DNA from: Spirochaetaceae bacterium
Lineage (GTDB): Bacteria > Spirochaetota > Spirochaetia > Treponematales > Breznakiellaceae
Length of the DNA: 7,708 nucleotides
Direction: 5' to 3'
Assembly: GCA_031255655.1 (NCBI GenBank)
Contig: JAIRSB010000174.1
Location: forward strand, 1 to 7,708
The notes under the pieces are model-generated. The model was not told where the DNA came from, ran no database searches, and worked only from the letters and a program-made list of their open reading frames with translations. Positions 1 to 5,713 of the stretch are shown here, piece by piece (within the stretch, counting starts at the first letter, position 1; each line of letters opens with the position of its first letter). The position numbers and the translations under genes are program-made.

Positions 1-54
1 GAAAACACGGACGCGGGCGGAACCGCTATTATAACCGGTATCCCGCGGCAATCG

Positions 55-264
55 TTACCTCAAGTCCATGCCCAGCAGCGCGTCCCCTTTGCCGGCTTCA
101 AACTTATTTGCGAGCCTCGCCCATACAAGAGTTCGCAGCCAATTTTACCCATACTGCGCTGAAGTCTGGCGCTTGCTGGAGTTTACTTTGTGTTTACATC
201 CTCATCCTTCACGTCGCTCACAGCCTGCCATGAGCCCCTCAAAAGAGGGACTGTCTACAGTTTT
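55..264 (-). pseudogene. Degenerate reading frame with two internal stops, repeat-like
   Basis: Read on the minus strand from 264 down to the stop at 55-57, one frame stays protein-like but is broken by TGA at 202-204 and TAA at 145-147. The segments read ...EGLMAGCERREG, then GCKHKVNSSKRQTSAQYG, then NWLRTLVWARLANKFEAGK followed by GDALLGMDLR. Only one possible ATG (229-231) lies upstream of the first stop. The last segment has a balanced, amphipathic composition of the kind seen in real protein ends, which is why I list it. I do not recognise a family. It may be a decayed gene end, or part of a dispersed non-coding repeat that happens to be open. The plus-strand frame over the same bases (68-271) is not convincing as a protein. 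Confidence 0.22.
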
Positions 265-310
265 TCATTGATGTCATTAGTTAGACGATTTGGCGCGTTT
301 TTAATATAAA

Positions 311-344
311 CTTGTTCAACGCCCGCGTTGGGGCGTTGAACAAG
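311..344 (-). terminator. Perfect 14-bp hairpin, possible terminator of the lipoprotein gene
   Basis: Arms CTTGTTCAACGCCC (311-324) and its exact reverse complement (331-344) enclose a 6-base loop. On the minus strand the stem is followed by TTTATATT, a loose T-rich tail rather than a clean T run. It lies about 95 bases past the stop of the lipoprotein gene, so a terminator or 3'-end-stabilising role for that transcript is plausible. The length and perfection of the stem would also fit a dispersed palindromic repeat. Confidence 0.45.
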
Positions 345-353
345 AGTGACGCT

Positions 354-376
354 TGGGCTGCCCGCAAGCTGCCCAA
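354..376. repeat. Short inverted repeat next to the 311-344 hairpin
   Basis: TTGGGC (354-359) pairs with GCCCAA (371-376) around an 11-base loop. A competing pairing of GCTTG (351-355) with CAAGC (365-369) is also possible. It sits 9 bases from the larger hairpin, making a tandem hairpin pair between the lipoprotein stop and the left end of the window. Confidence 0.35.
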
Positions 377-440
377 ACATATCAGGGTATCCTGCCGCCT
401 AAATGTCCGCGCCGGAATACCTCAGCTTCCCAAAAGCGGT

Positions 441-920
441 TTATTTAAACCACGTGAAGGGATTCCACCACTTTTTGGTGGAAGAGTTTGATTCCGACCC
501 AATAAGGCCGCCCCCGTCGCTACTGCTGGCGCTGCTCATTATGGCGCTGCCGGGAGTTAGGAGTCCGTCAGCCCATTTTATGGCTGTCGCCGAGCCGTAC
601 CATGTTTCTTTCGGGTTTAAGTACATCCACAGAAACTTTATTCCCTCGCGCTTTACGTCGATAGTCACGTTCACTATTGCGTCCGCGCCTAGCCCTTTTG
701 CCTGCTTCAAAAGCTCGTAATAAGTGAAGACATCGCCTTTATTGTTTTCAACAAAGTTTTCCGTCTGCACTATTCCCAGAGAAGTAAAATCCTTTACCGG
801 GACAGCAGTAATCTCGGGAATACTACCGATATTCTGCTTGCCGATTGTCGCGCATCCGGTGAAGAGCGCGCCGAACGCCAGTAAAACCGCTAAGGTTCCA
901 CATAATTTTTTGTTTGCCAT
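441..920 (-). CDS. Small putative lipoprotein, spirochaete-type
   Basis: This 159-residue protein begins with a lipoprotein signal: a KK-containing n-region, a hydrophobic stretch (about 8-20) and the lipobox F-T-G-C ending at Cys23. It should be lipid-anchored in the inner or outer membrane. After the Cys, a compact domain of about 90 residues includes DFTSLGIVQTE (44-54), a helix followed by GADAIVNVTIDV (78-89), and WYGSATAIKWA (107-117). This pattern recurs in small treponemal lipoproteins of unknown function and recalls the YbjQ/heavy-metal-binding-like fold, though that likeness is only my impression. The tail is Ser/Gly-rich and ends in an aromatic KKWWNPFTWFK. The ATG at 918-920 is supported by GGAG at 927-930, 6 bases upstream. 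Its transcription may come from the structured upstream region at 1114-1354. The function is unknown. Confidence 0.8.
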   Translation of the reverse strand: MANKKLCGTLAVLLAFGALFTGCATIGKQNIGSIPEITAVPVKDFTSLGIVQTENFVENNKGDVFTYYELLKQAKGLGADAIVNVTIDVKREGIKFLWMYLNPKETWYGSATAIKWADGLLTPGSAIMSSASSSDGGGLIGSESNSSTKKWWNPFTWFK

Positions 921-1113
921 TCTTATCTCCTTAGTATAGCAAAAAACCGCGACGCCGTGCGAACTATTCGCCCGACGCCTTCCACGCGGCGAATTCCCTA
1001 GGCCGACGGCCGTGATTTGGAACTCTTTTCCGCGTTTTGCACGAAATTACGTTCGTACACTCGTGTCCTATATGCTTATCCCGCATCCTTTTGTGGGTTA
1101 AAGCCTGAAACAT

Positions 1114-1156
1114 AAAAAAAAGCCCGGCTCCGGCGGTAAACCGCACGGGGCCGAGC
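1114..1156 (-). terminator. Strong intrinsic terminator, minus strand
   Basis: On the minus strand a GC-rich stem forms between 1141-1156 and 1122-1136, with a 4-base loop (1137-1140). It has about 15 pairs, including T-G wobbles, and one bulged base at 1145. A run of 8 T follows immediately (complement of A at 1114-1121). The plus-strand side has no T run, so the orientation is clear. No minus-strand protein gene lies upstream, so it should end either a non-coding transcript or an attenuated leader of the lipoprotein gene that starts 194 bases further on. Confidence 0.85.
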
Positions 1157-1247
1157 CTCTGAGTACTGAGTAAAAGTATATAATAATAGGGTGTTTTTTC
1201 CCTGTTTTGCCGCTTTATCTATCGCGGCGGAAATCCGCGTTAAATTC

Positions 1248-1261
1248 GGGGGGGGGGGGGG
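1248..1261. repeat. Homopolymer run of 14 G
   Basis: Fourteen consecutive G on the plus strand (C on the minus strand) lie inside the candidate small RNA. Runs of this length are prone to slipped-strand length change. In Treponema pallidum poly-G tracts near tpr promoters are known to vary and alter expression, which is a precedent for a regulatory role but not evidence for one here. The exact length may also be affected by sequencing error. Confidence 0.9.
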
Positions 1262-1325
1262 TAAATGATATTAAAAATACATTCGGCGGCCTGTTTCGCC
1301 GCCCTGTTTGCTTTCATGTTTCTAT

Positions 1326-1354
1326 TGTATACCGCAGATGAAAGTGTTTGTCAA
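1326..1354 (-). promoter_or_regulatory. Sigma70-type promoter, minus strand
   Basis: Read on the minus strand, TTGACA (1349-1354) is a perfect -35 box. It is followed after exactly 17 bases by TATACA (1326-1331), a 5-of-6 match to the -10 box. The predicted start is near 1319-1322. It drives the candidate RNA that ends at the 1114-1156 terminator, and possibly the lipoprotein gene by read-through. Confidence 0.75.
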
Positions 1355-1453
1355 TACCCGCGCTGCGTATTCATGATTTCACTGAATTTTTTTGCTTCCC
1401 TAACGACAACTGAGCACCCGCCGCGCCGCCTGTCATGCTATTGATGTTTCGTC

Positions 1454-1482
1454 TTGACAAGAATTATCTTTATTTGTACAAT
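1454..1482 (+). promoter_or_regulatory. Sigma70-type promoter of the cad operon
   Basis: A perfect -35 box TTGACA (1454-1459) is followed after 17 bases by TACAAT (1477-1482), a 5-of-6 match to TATAAT. The transcription start should fall near 1489, about 29 bases before the repressor ATG. The -10 box overlaps the palindromic operator, the usual arrangement for ArsR/SmtB repression. Confidence 0.85.
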
Positions 1483-1502
1483 TGAATATATGTTCAACTG
1501 AA
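1477..1502 (+). promoter_or_regulatory. CadC/SmtB-like palindromic operator
   Basis: A dyad centred between 1489 and 1490 has core arms TTGAA (1482-1486) and TTCAA (1493-1497). Extended outward to 1477-1502, 10 of 13 base pairs are symmetric. ArsR/SmtB repressors bind AT-rich imperfect dyads of this size (a 12-2-12 layout) that overlap the -10 box and start site. The position between promoter and cadC makes autorepression by CadC the simplest reading. Confidence 0.75.
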
Positions 1503-1517
1503 TGAAGGAGCTATAAC

Positions 1518-1871
1518 ATGACCGAAACAGAAATTTGCGAATGTTCCGTTATACACGAAGAAGTGGTAGTGGAAGTGAGCAAACGGATGCCCGATGAGGA
1601 AACGATGCTGGAGCTGGCCGACTTATTTAAGATGTTCGCCGATTCCACGCGGGTAAAGATAATCTGTGCGCTTTTATGCGCGGAGATGTGCGTTTGCGAT
1701 ATATCCGCCCTGCTGGGCATGACAAAATCGTCAATATCGCATCAATTGCGCTTGCTGCGCCAGACAAAGCTGGTGAAAAACAGGAGGGTAGGAAAAATAG
1801 TTTATTACGCCCTCGATGACGAGCACGTGCGCGACATACTGGACAAGGGGCTGGCCCATGTCCGCGAGTAA
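1518..1871 (+). CDS. cadC: CadC-type ArsR/SmtB-family metal-sensing repressor
   Basis: This 117-residue winged-helix protein is a metal-responsive repressor of the cad operon: apo-protein binds the operator and Cd, Pb or Zn releases it. The helix-turn-helix is in the region CDISALLGMTKSSISHQLRL (about 60-79), followed by the beta-wing LVKNRRVGKIVYYAL. The thiolate site is visible as Cys58 and Cys60 in MCVCD plus N-terminal Cys7 and Cys9. Staphylococcus aureus CadC uses Cys7, Cys11, Cys58 and Cys60. The second, helix-alpha5 site is also complete, with Asp101, His103, His114 and Glu117. The ATG has AAGGAG (1505-1510) 7 bases upstream. It lies 10 bases ahead of cadA, under the 1454-1482 promoter and its overlapping operator, so it is very probably autoregulated. 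The family assignment is firm. The metal preference (Cd/Pb versus Zn) is inferred. Confidence 0.95.
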   Translation: MTETEICECSVIHEEVVVEVSKRMPDEETMLELADLFKMFADSTRVKIICALLCAEMCVCDISALLGMTKSSISHQLRLLRQTKLVKNRRVGKIVYYALDDEHVRDILDKGLAHVRE

Positions 1872-1876
1872 GGGGG
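1871..1876 (+). promoter_or_regulatory. Ribosome binding site that sets the cadA start
   Basis: AGGGGG (1871-1876) sits 5 bases before the ATG at 1882-1884. The frame is open back to an ATG at 1816 inside cadC, but those 22 extra codons overlap cadC and have no ribosome site as good, so the 1882 start is preferred. Confidence 0.7.
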
Positions 1877-1881
1877 TGTTT

Positions 1882-3864
1882 ATGAACCATGTTGAAAATA
1901 AATCATCTGCGCGGCAATCGGGCGAAGCTGACGGCTGCTGCCGCGCATGCTGCGCAACGGTAAAGGACGAGGCAAACGAGCCTTGCGGGGATAAATTCTT
2001 TATGCCGCGCATGATAGCCGGCGGCGTTTTTTTCACGCTGGGCTTGCTGTTGGAAGCCGGAATAATCAGGTTTCAGATGTCCGTTTTTTCGCCGGAGTTA
2101 ATCGCCTGCGTCGCGGCCTATATTTTAATCGGCGCGGATGTTGTTTTACGTTCCGTGAAAAACATAAGCCGCGGGCAGGTGTTTGACGAAAACTTTTTAA
2201 TGACGATAGCGACTTTCGGCGCGTTCGCGATTGGCGAGTACCCGGAGGCCGTTGCCGTAATGCTGTTTTATCAAATTGGTGAAGCGTTTCAGGAGGGCGC
2301 GGTGCGGCGTTCCCGCTCTTCGATAGCTTCTCTTATGGATATTCGTCCCGATTACGCCAATTTGAAGGAGGCGGGCGGCCTTCGTGTTGTTTCGCCGAAT
2401 GATGTCCCTGTGGGCAGCGTCATTGTTGTTAAACCCGGCGAAAAAATCCCGCTGGACGGCGTTGTTATCGACGGCCTATCCTCGATTGACGCTTCCATGC
2501 TGACAGGCGAGAGTATGCCGCGGGATGTGGGGGAGGGCTGCGAGGTGCTGGCCGGCACGGTCAACAAAAACGGGCTGATTACACTGCGGGTTACAAAGAG
2601 CGCGGGCGAATCGACTGTGGCGCGGATTCTTGAAATGGTGCAGAATGCCGCCCAAAAAAAATCGACTGTCGAAAAGTTCATAACGAAATTTGCCCGCTAC
2701 TACACGCCAGTCGTGGTAACGGCGGCTCTGCTTCTCGCGCTCGTGCCGCCGTTGATTTTCGGCGGCATGGATTTTGGCCGCTGGCTTTACCGCGCTTTGG
2801 TGTTTCTTGTGGTCTCCTGCCCCTGCGCTCTGGTTATATCGGTTCCGTTGAGTTTTTTCGGCGGCATAGGCGGCGCGTCAAAACGGGGAATTCTGGTAAA
2901 AGGCAGTTCATATCTGGAGGCTTTGAGCGACATTGACACAATGGTGTTTGACAAAACCGGAACGCTGACGAAGGGTATTTTCAAGGTTACGCAGATTGAC
3001 GTGAACGGCGGCTGCTCGAAAGACGATATTCTCTATTACGCGGCTCATGCCGAGTATTTTTCCAACCATCCGGCGGCGGCGGCCATAACTTCGGCCTTTT
3101 CCGGCAAAATAGACGCGGCCATTGTTACGGAACTTGACGAGCTTGCCGGACGCGGGGTGCGGGCGCAGGTCAACGGAAACGCAGTTTTGGCCGGAAACAA
3201 GAAACTGCTGGAAGAAGCGGGTATCGTTTTTACTCCGTATGAGGGCACGGGGGTCTGCGTTTATATCGCTGTAAATAACGAGTTGGCGGGGAAAATCATC
3301 ATTCATGACGAGGTGAAGCCGGACAGCGCCGCCGCGATAACCGCGTTAAAAAAACTAGGCGTTCGGCATACCGCGATGCTTACCGGAGATTCGAAAAGAG
3401 AGGGGGATGCTGTCGCCAAGCTGTTGGGCATAGATTCAGTGTTTATGGAACTTTTGCCTGATGAAAAGGTGCGCACCCTTGAAAAAATCGGAGAGGAGCG
3501 GAAAACGAAGGGGAGTTTAGTTTTTGTGGGGGACGGAATAAATGACGCGCCGGTGCTGGCCCGCAGTGATGTCGGGATTGCCATGGGCCAGCGCGGTACG
3601 GACGCCGCGATTGAGGCGGCGGATATAGTGCTGATGACTGACGAGCCGGGTAAGATATGCTCCGCGATAAATATCGCCCGAAAGACGCGCCGCATCGTGA
3701 AGCAAAACATCGCTTTCGCGCTCAGCGTAAAGGGGGCGATACTGATTGCGGGCGCGTTAGGCGCCGCCTCGATATGGCTTGCCGTTTTCGGCGATGTCGG
3801 CGTGTGCCTGATTGCCGTGTTGAACGCGCTTAGGGCGCAATCAGTGAAGGCCGCAAATGTTTGA
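1882..3864 (+). CDS. cadA: Zn/Cd/Pb-exporting P1B-type ATPase
   Basis: This 660-residue inner-membrane pump uses ATP to expel divalent soft metals. Every catalytic element is visible: TGES of the actuator (208-211), the metal-site CPC in a membrane helix (313-315), the phosphorylation motif DKTGT with Asp357, the His-Pro pair of the nucleotide domain (396-397), TGD (501-503) and GDGINDAP (550-557). The P1B-2 markers are also present, with Lys617 in the seventh helix and Asp638 in DVGVCLIAVLNALR of the eighth, matching the residues that in ZntA bind or counterbalance Zn. The N-terminus is short and lacks a GMTCxxC heavy-metal domain. Instead it carries the cysteine cluster CCRACC (19-24) and Cys35. 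It follows cadC by 10 bases in one operon. Its stop lies 8 bp from the convergent DUF2225 gene, with no terminator between. The exact substrate range cannot be read from sequence. Confidence 0.95.
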   Translation: MNHVENKSSARQSGEADGCCRACCATVKDEANEPCGDKFFMPRMIAGGVFFTLGLLLEAGIIRFQMSVFSPELIACVAAYILIGADVVLRSVKNISRGQVFDENFLMTIATFGAFAIGEYPEAVAVMLFYQIGEAFQEGAVRRSRSSIASLMDIRPDYANLKEAGGLRVVSPNDVPVGSVIVVKPGEKIPLDGVVIDGLSSIDASMLTGESMPRDVGEGCEVLAGTVNKNGLITLRVTKSAGESTVARILEMVQNAAQKKSTVEKFITKFARYYTPVVVTAALLLALVPPLIFGGMDFGRWLYRALVFLVVSCPCALVISVPLSFFGGIGGASKRGILVKGSSYLEALSDIDTMVFDKTGTLTKGIFKVTQIDVNGGCSKDDILYYAAHAEYFSNHPAAAAITSAFSGKIDAAIVTELDELAGRGVRAQVNGNAVLAGNKKLLEEAGIVFTPYEGTGVCVYIAVNNELAGKIIIHDEVKPDSAAAITALKKLGVRHTAMLTGDSKREGDAVAKLLGIDSVFMELLPDEKVRTLEKIGEERKTKGSLVFVGDGINDAPVLARSDVGIAMGQRGTDAAIEAADIVLMTDEPGKICSAINIARKTRRIVKQNIAFALSVKGAILIAGALGAASIWLAVFGDVGVCLIAVLNALRAQSVKAANV

Positions 3865-3872
3865 CGCGCCTG

Positions 3873-4736
3873 TTAGTCGAACTCGTTTAATTCTTTCGCC
3901 AGCATATCGTAAAGGGCGCGTGATTTTTCCATAAGCGGGCCGGGTTTACTTTTGGAGGATTTACCCAGTCCGAACATTTTCGCCAAATTGCGTTTGATTT
4001 CACTGAGTTCCGAAAAGCGGCGCTCGCCGTCGCGGGTGTCGCCGTATTTGTATTTAAGAAGGCCGGAAATATATAACACGCCCTCGTAGCCGTAATTCTT
4101 GTCGGTGTCGGGGCCTAAATTGTTTAGGCCGGAGAGCGATTCTTTCCCGGCCAGTTCGCGTTTCAGGGCTTCGGAATAAAGAAAACACGCTTTTTTCTTG
4201 AATAAAACGGACAGCCAGTCGTAGTGCTGCCCTTGGTCCTTTTGGTCTAGGTCTTCCAGAAGCCAAGCGGCGCGCAGCGCGGCTATTGCCTGTTTGATGG
4301 TCGGCGATATGTCGGTTTTATAATAATCGTAGCAGCGTAAAACTAAATACTGAGAAATGATGCCGGCAATCAGTCCGCGCGGCTGTGTAAAATCCACACC
4401 GGGGCATATTAGTTCCGCCTCTTTTTTGCGTCCGGCGGAGTCGTTCAGCGCAATTTGAATTTTGTCTTTCGGCAATTTGCTAAAATCGGCTTCCATAGAG
4501 GCAAACCAGCAGGAAGGGCAGACTGTCGCCTGATACGCCAGTGGATAAACGCTGCCGTATTTCGCCGACGGCACATATAGACGGTGCAATTCATCGGTTA
4601 GAGACCCGGCGTTAAGCCGCCCGCCGCCGGACAGCATCTCTTCGCGATTGAACTCTTCTTCGCAGACCGGGCAGGTATACACCCCCTTGGACTGATACGA
4701 TATTTTTAATACGGTATCTTTTGAATCCGCCGACAT
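3873..4736 (-). CDS. DUF2225 family protein with paired CxxC motifs
   Basis: This 287-residue protein has no signal peptide or membrane segment, so it is probably cytoplasmic. Near the N-terminus CPVC (22-25) and CPSC (73-76) form two CxxC knuckles that could bind one zinc, separated by a region containing ELHRLYVPSAKYGSVYPLAY. The rest is mostly helical and TPR-like (about 100-287), with a basic segment KSSKSKP near the end. This arrangement fits the DUF2225 family, whose function is not established. Its ATG overlaps the TAA of the ybbR-like gene by one base (TAATG), so it is translationally coupled as the third gene after cdaA and ybbR. A link to c-di-AMP signalling or envelope homeostasis is an inference from position alone. 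The nearest purine-rich site is about 12 bases upstream, which supports coupling rather than independent initiation. Confidence 0.8.
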   Translation of the reverse strand: MSADSKDTVLKISYQSKGVYTCPVCEEEFNREEMLSGGGRLNAGSLTDELHRLYVPSAKYGSVYPLAYQATVCPSCWFASMEADFSKLPKDKIQIALNDSAGRKKEAELICPGVDFTQPRGLIAGIISQYLVLRCYDYYKTDISPTIKQAIAALRAAWLLEDLDQKDQGQHYDWLSVLFKKKACFLYSEALKRELAGKESLSGLNNLGPDTDKNYGYEGVLYISGLLKYKYGDTRDGERRFSELSEIKRNLAKMFGLGKSSKSKPGPLMEKSRALYDMLAKELNEFD

Positions 4737-5713
4737 TAATTTTCGTCGTCCTCTTGTTTCGTTATTTCCACCATCACTCTTTCAGGCTGATATGACTGCT
4801 GTTCAAGCGCCGAGTTTCCTATAGCTGTTTTTACCGACAGTTCGTAGTTTCCTTCTGCCGTTATCGCGGAACAATCAACGCTGAGGGTGTACTTCCACGG
4901 AACGAAAGCGATTACATCCGTATACGCCCCGCTAAGTGTTAAGCTGCCGGTTTCCGGCAAAATTTTTGCCGTAAAATTTTCGGGCAGATTTGCCGCAACG
5001 ACAGGAATGTCGGAAAATTGTTTTTGCATAGAACGCTCGCGTATACTCGCGTTATATTCGACAGACGATTCACCGCGGAATGTGAAAAACGGACCCGGCG
5101 GTGCAAGGTTCAGCAGCAGTGAAAAATCCTGATAGCGGCCGGAAATGTCAAGCGGCTCCGTAGTTATTTCGGAAACAGTATTGATCATTGATTCAGGCCC
5201 CTCAATCTGAACCTGTTCAGGTTCAAGGCTTTCAGAAATGAAATCGTATCCGGGCGCGAGCTTCCCGAAAACATTGGGAGAAATTTTGAGGGTTTTAAGC
5301 GCCGGTTTATCAAGATGAACCAGAATGTCGGTGGGTTCAATCGATAAATCCAGCGTATCCATATCGAGCGTCACGCCGCTTTTAATGATTTTAACGGGAA
5401 CATGATAAACGCCTTTTTCTTTGTAAGCGCTCAAATCAATGAAAGTTATAATATCGTTTCCCGATATGCCGGAAATATCGGATTCATTGCCGCGCAGTTT
5501 TACGCTCACGTTTTCGGGTATGGTATTTGTAATGATAAGCCCCGCCCCGTCCGTTTCTAGTTTGGAAGAAATGGTTTTTGTTTTCAACAGATTAATGTTA
5601 TGAAACATGAAAAGAAACATGGCCAAGGCCAGCGAAAGAATTTTCGCGGGACTGTTCACGGTAAAAATTTTTATAATTTTATTGATGTTTAACAATTGAT
5701 TTTTCAGGTTCAT
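4736..5713 (-). CDS. cdaR: YbbR/CdaR-domain protein, predicted CdaA regulator
   Basis: This 325-residue membrane-anchored protein is expected to control the cyclase encoded just upstream. In Firmicutes CdaR binds CdaA and modulates c-di-AMP output. One hydrophobic helix (about 23-40, AKILSLALAMFLFMFHNI) anchors it, and the rest should lie outside the cytoplasmic membrane. I see about three YbbR-type beta repeats, at roughly 48-133, 141-225 and 233-318. The middle one is clearest, with SPNVFGKLAPGYDF, then VQIEGPESMINTVSEITTEPLDISG. The ATG at 5711-5713 is chosen over an adjacent upstream TTG because GGAG (5720-5723) is 6 bases from the ATG but only 3 from the TTG. It overlaps the end of cdaA by 35 bp and shares one base with the DUF2225 gene, so the three form one operon. 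The family is firm from context. The repeat boundaries are approximate. Confidence 0.9.
   Translation of the reverse strand: MNLKNQLLNINKIIKIFTVNSPAKILSLALAMFLFMFHNINLLKTKTISSKLETDGAGLIITNTIPENVSVKLRGNESDISGISGNDIITFIDLSAYKEKGVYHVPVKIIKSGVTLDMDTLDLSIEPTDILVHLDKPALKTLKISPNVFGKLAPGYDFISESLEPEQVQIEGPESMINTVSEITTEPLDISGRYQDFSLLLNLAPPGPFFTFRGESSVEYNASIRERSMQKQFSDIPVVAANLPENFTAKILPETGSLTLSGAYTDVIAFVPWKYTLSVDCSAITAEGNYELSVKTAIGNSALEQQSYQPERVMVEITKQEDDEN

Larger units (their letters stand above)
1114..1320 (-). ncRNA. Candidate structured small RNA or attenuated leader, about 205 nt
   Basis: A near-consensus minus-strand promoter (1326-1354) predicts a start near 1319-1322, and a strong intrinsic terminator ends at 1114, giving about 205 nt. 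Between them I see short hairpins: GGCGGC/GCCGCC (1285-1290 with 1298-1303), a CGCGG/CCGCG stem (1223-1227 with 1235-1239), and AGGG/CCCT (1188-1191 with 1200-1203). A run of 14 C in the RNA (1261-1248) separates the first from the others. No convincing protein is encoded: the only ATG (1315-1317) lies within a few bases of the predicted start, has no ribosome site and opens just 25 codons. The size would suit 6S RNA, but I cannot find the long closing stem and central bubble of that family. No known RNA family is recognised. Alternatively it is the 5' leader of the lipoprotein gene with a terminator switch. Confidence 0.5.

Noticed and set aside
1..162. Plus-strand frame open from the left edge to TGA at 160-162
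   Set aside because: Another plus-strand frame is also open from the edge (to about 232), composition does not choose between them, and most of the stretch overlaps the repeat-like region. A partial gene end cannot be supported.
463..483. 8-bp hairpin TTCCACCA/TGGTGGAA near the lipoprotein stop
   Set aside because: It lies within the coding sequence for the conserved-looking KKWW tail and has no T run, so it is probably a by-product of codon choice.
403..939. Open plus-strand frames across the lipoprotein gene
   Set aside because: They are antisense shadows of a gene with lipobox, ribosome site and coherent composition, and encode nothing recognisable.
933..940. Extended -10-like TGCTATACT on the minus strand just upstream of the lipoprotein gene
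   Set aside because: It lies 2 bases from the Shine-Dalgarno GGAG, so a transcript from it would start within or after the ribosome site. No matching -35 box is at a normal distance.
1114..1354. tmRNA, tRNA or SRP RNA in the divergent region
   Set aside because: No CCA-ending acceptor stem, T-arm consensus or SRP tetraloop motif is visible, and the size does not match tmRNA.
1816..1881. Upstream ATG extending cadA by 22 codons
   Set aside because: It lies inside cadC in another frame and lacks a good ribosome site, while the ATG at 1882 has AGGGGG 5 bases upstream.
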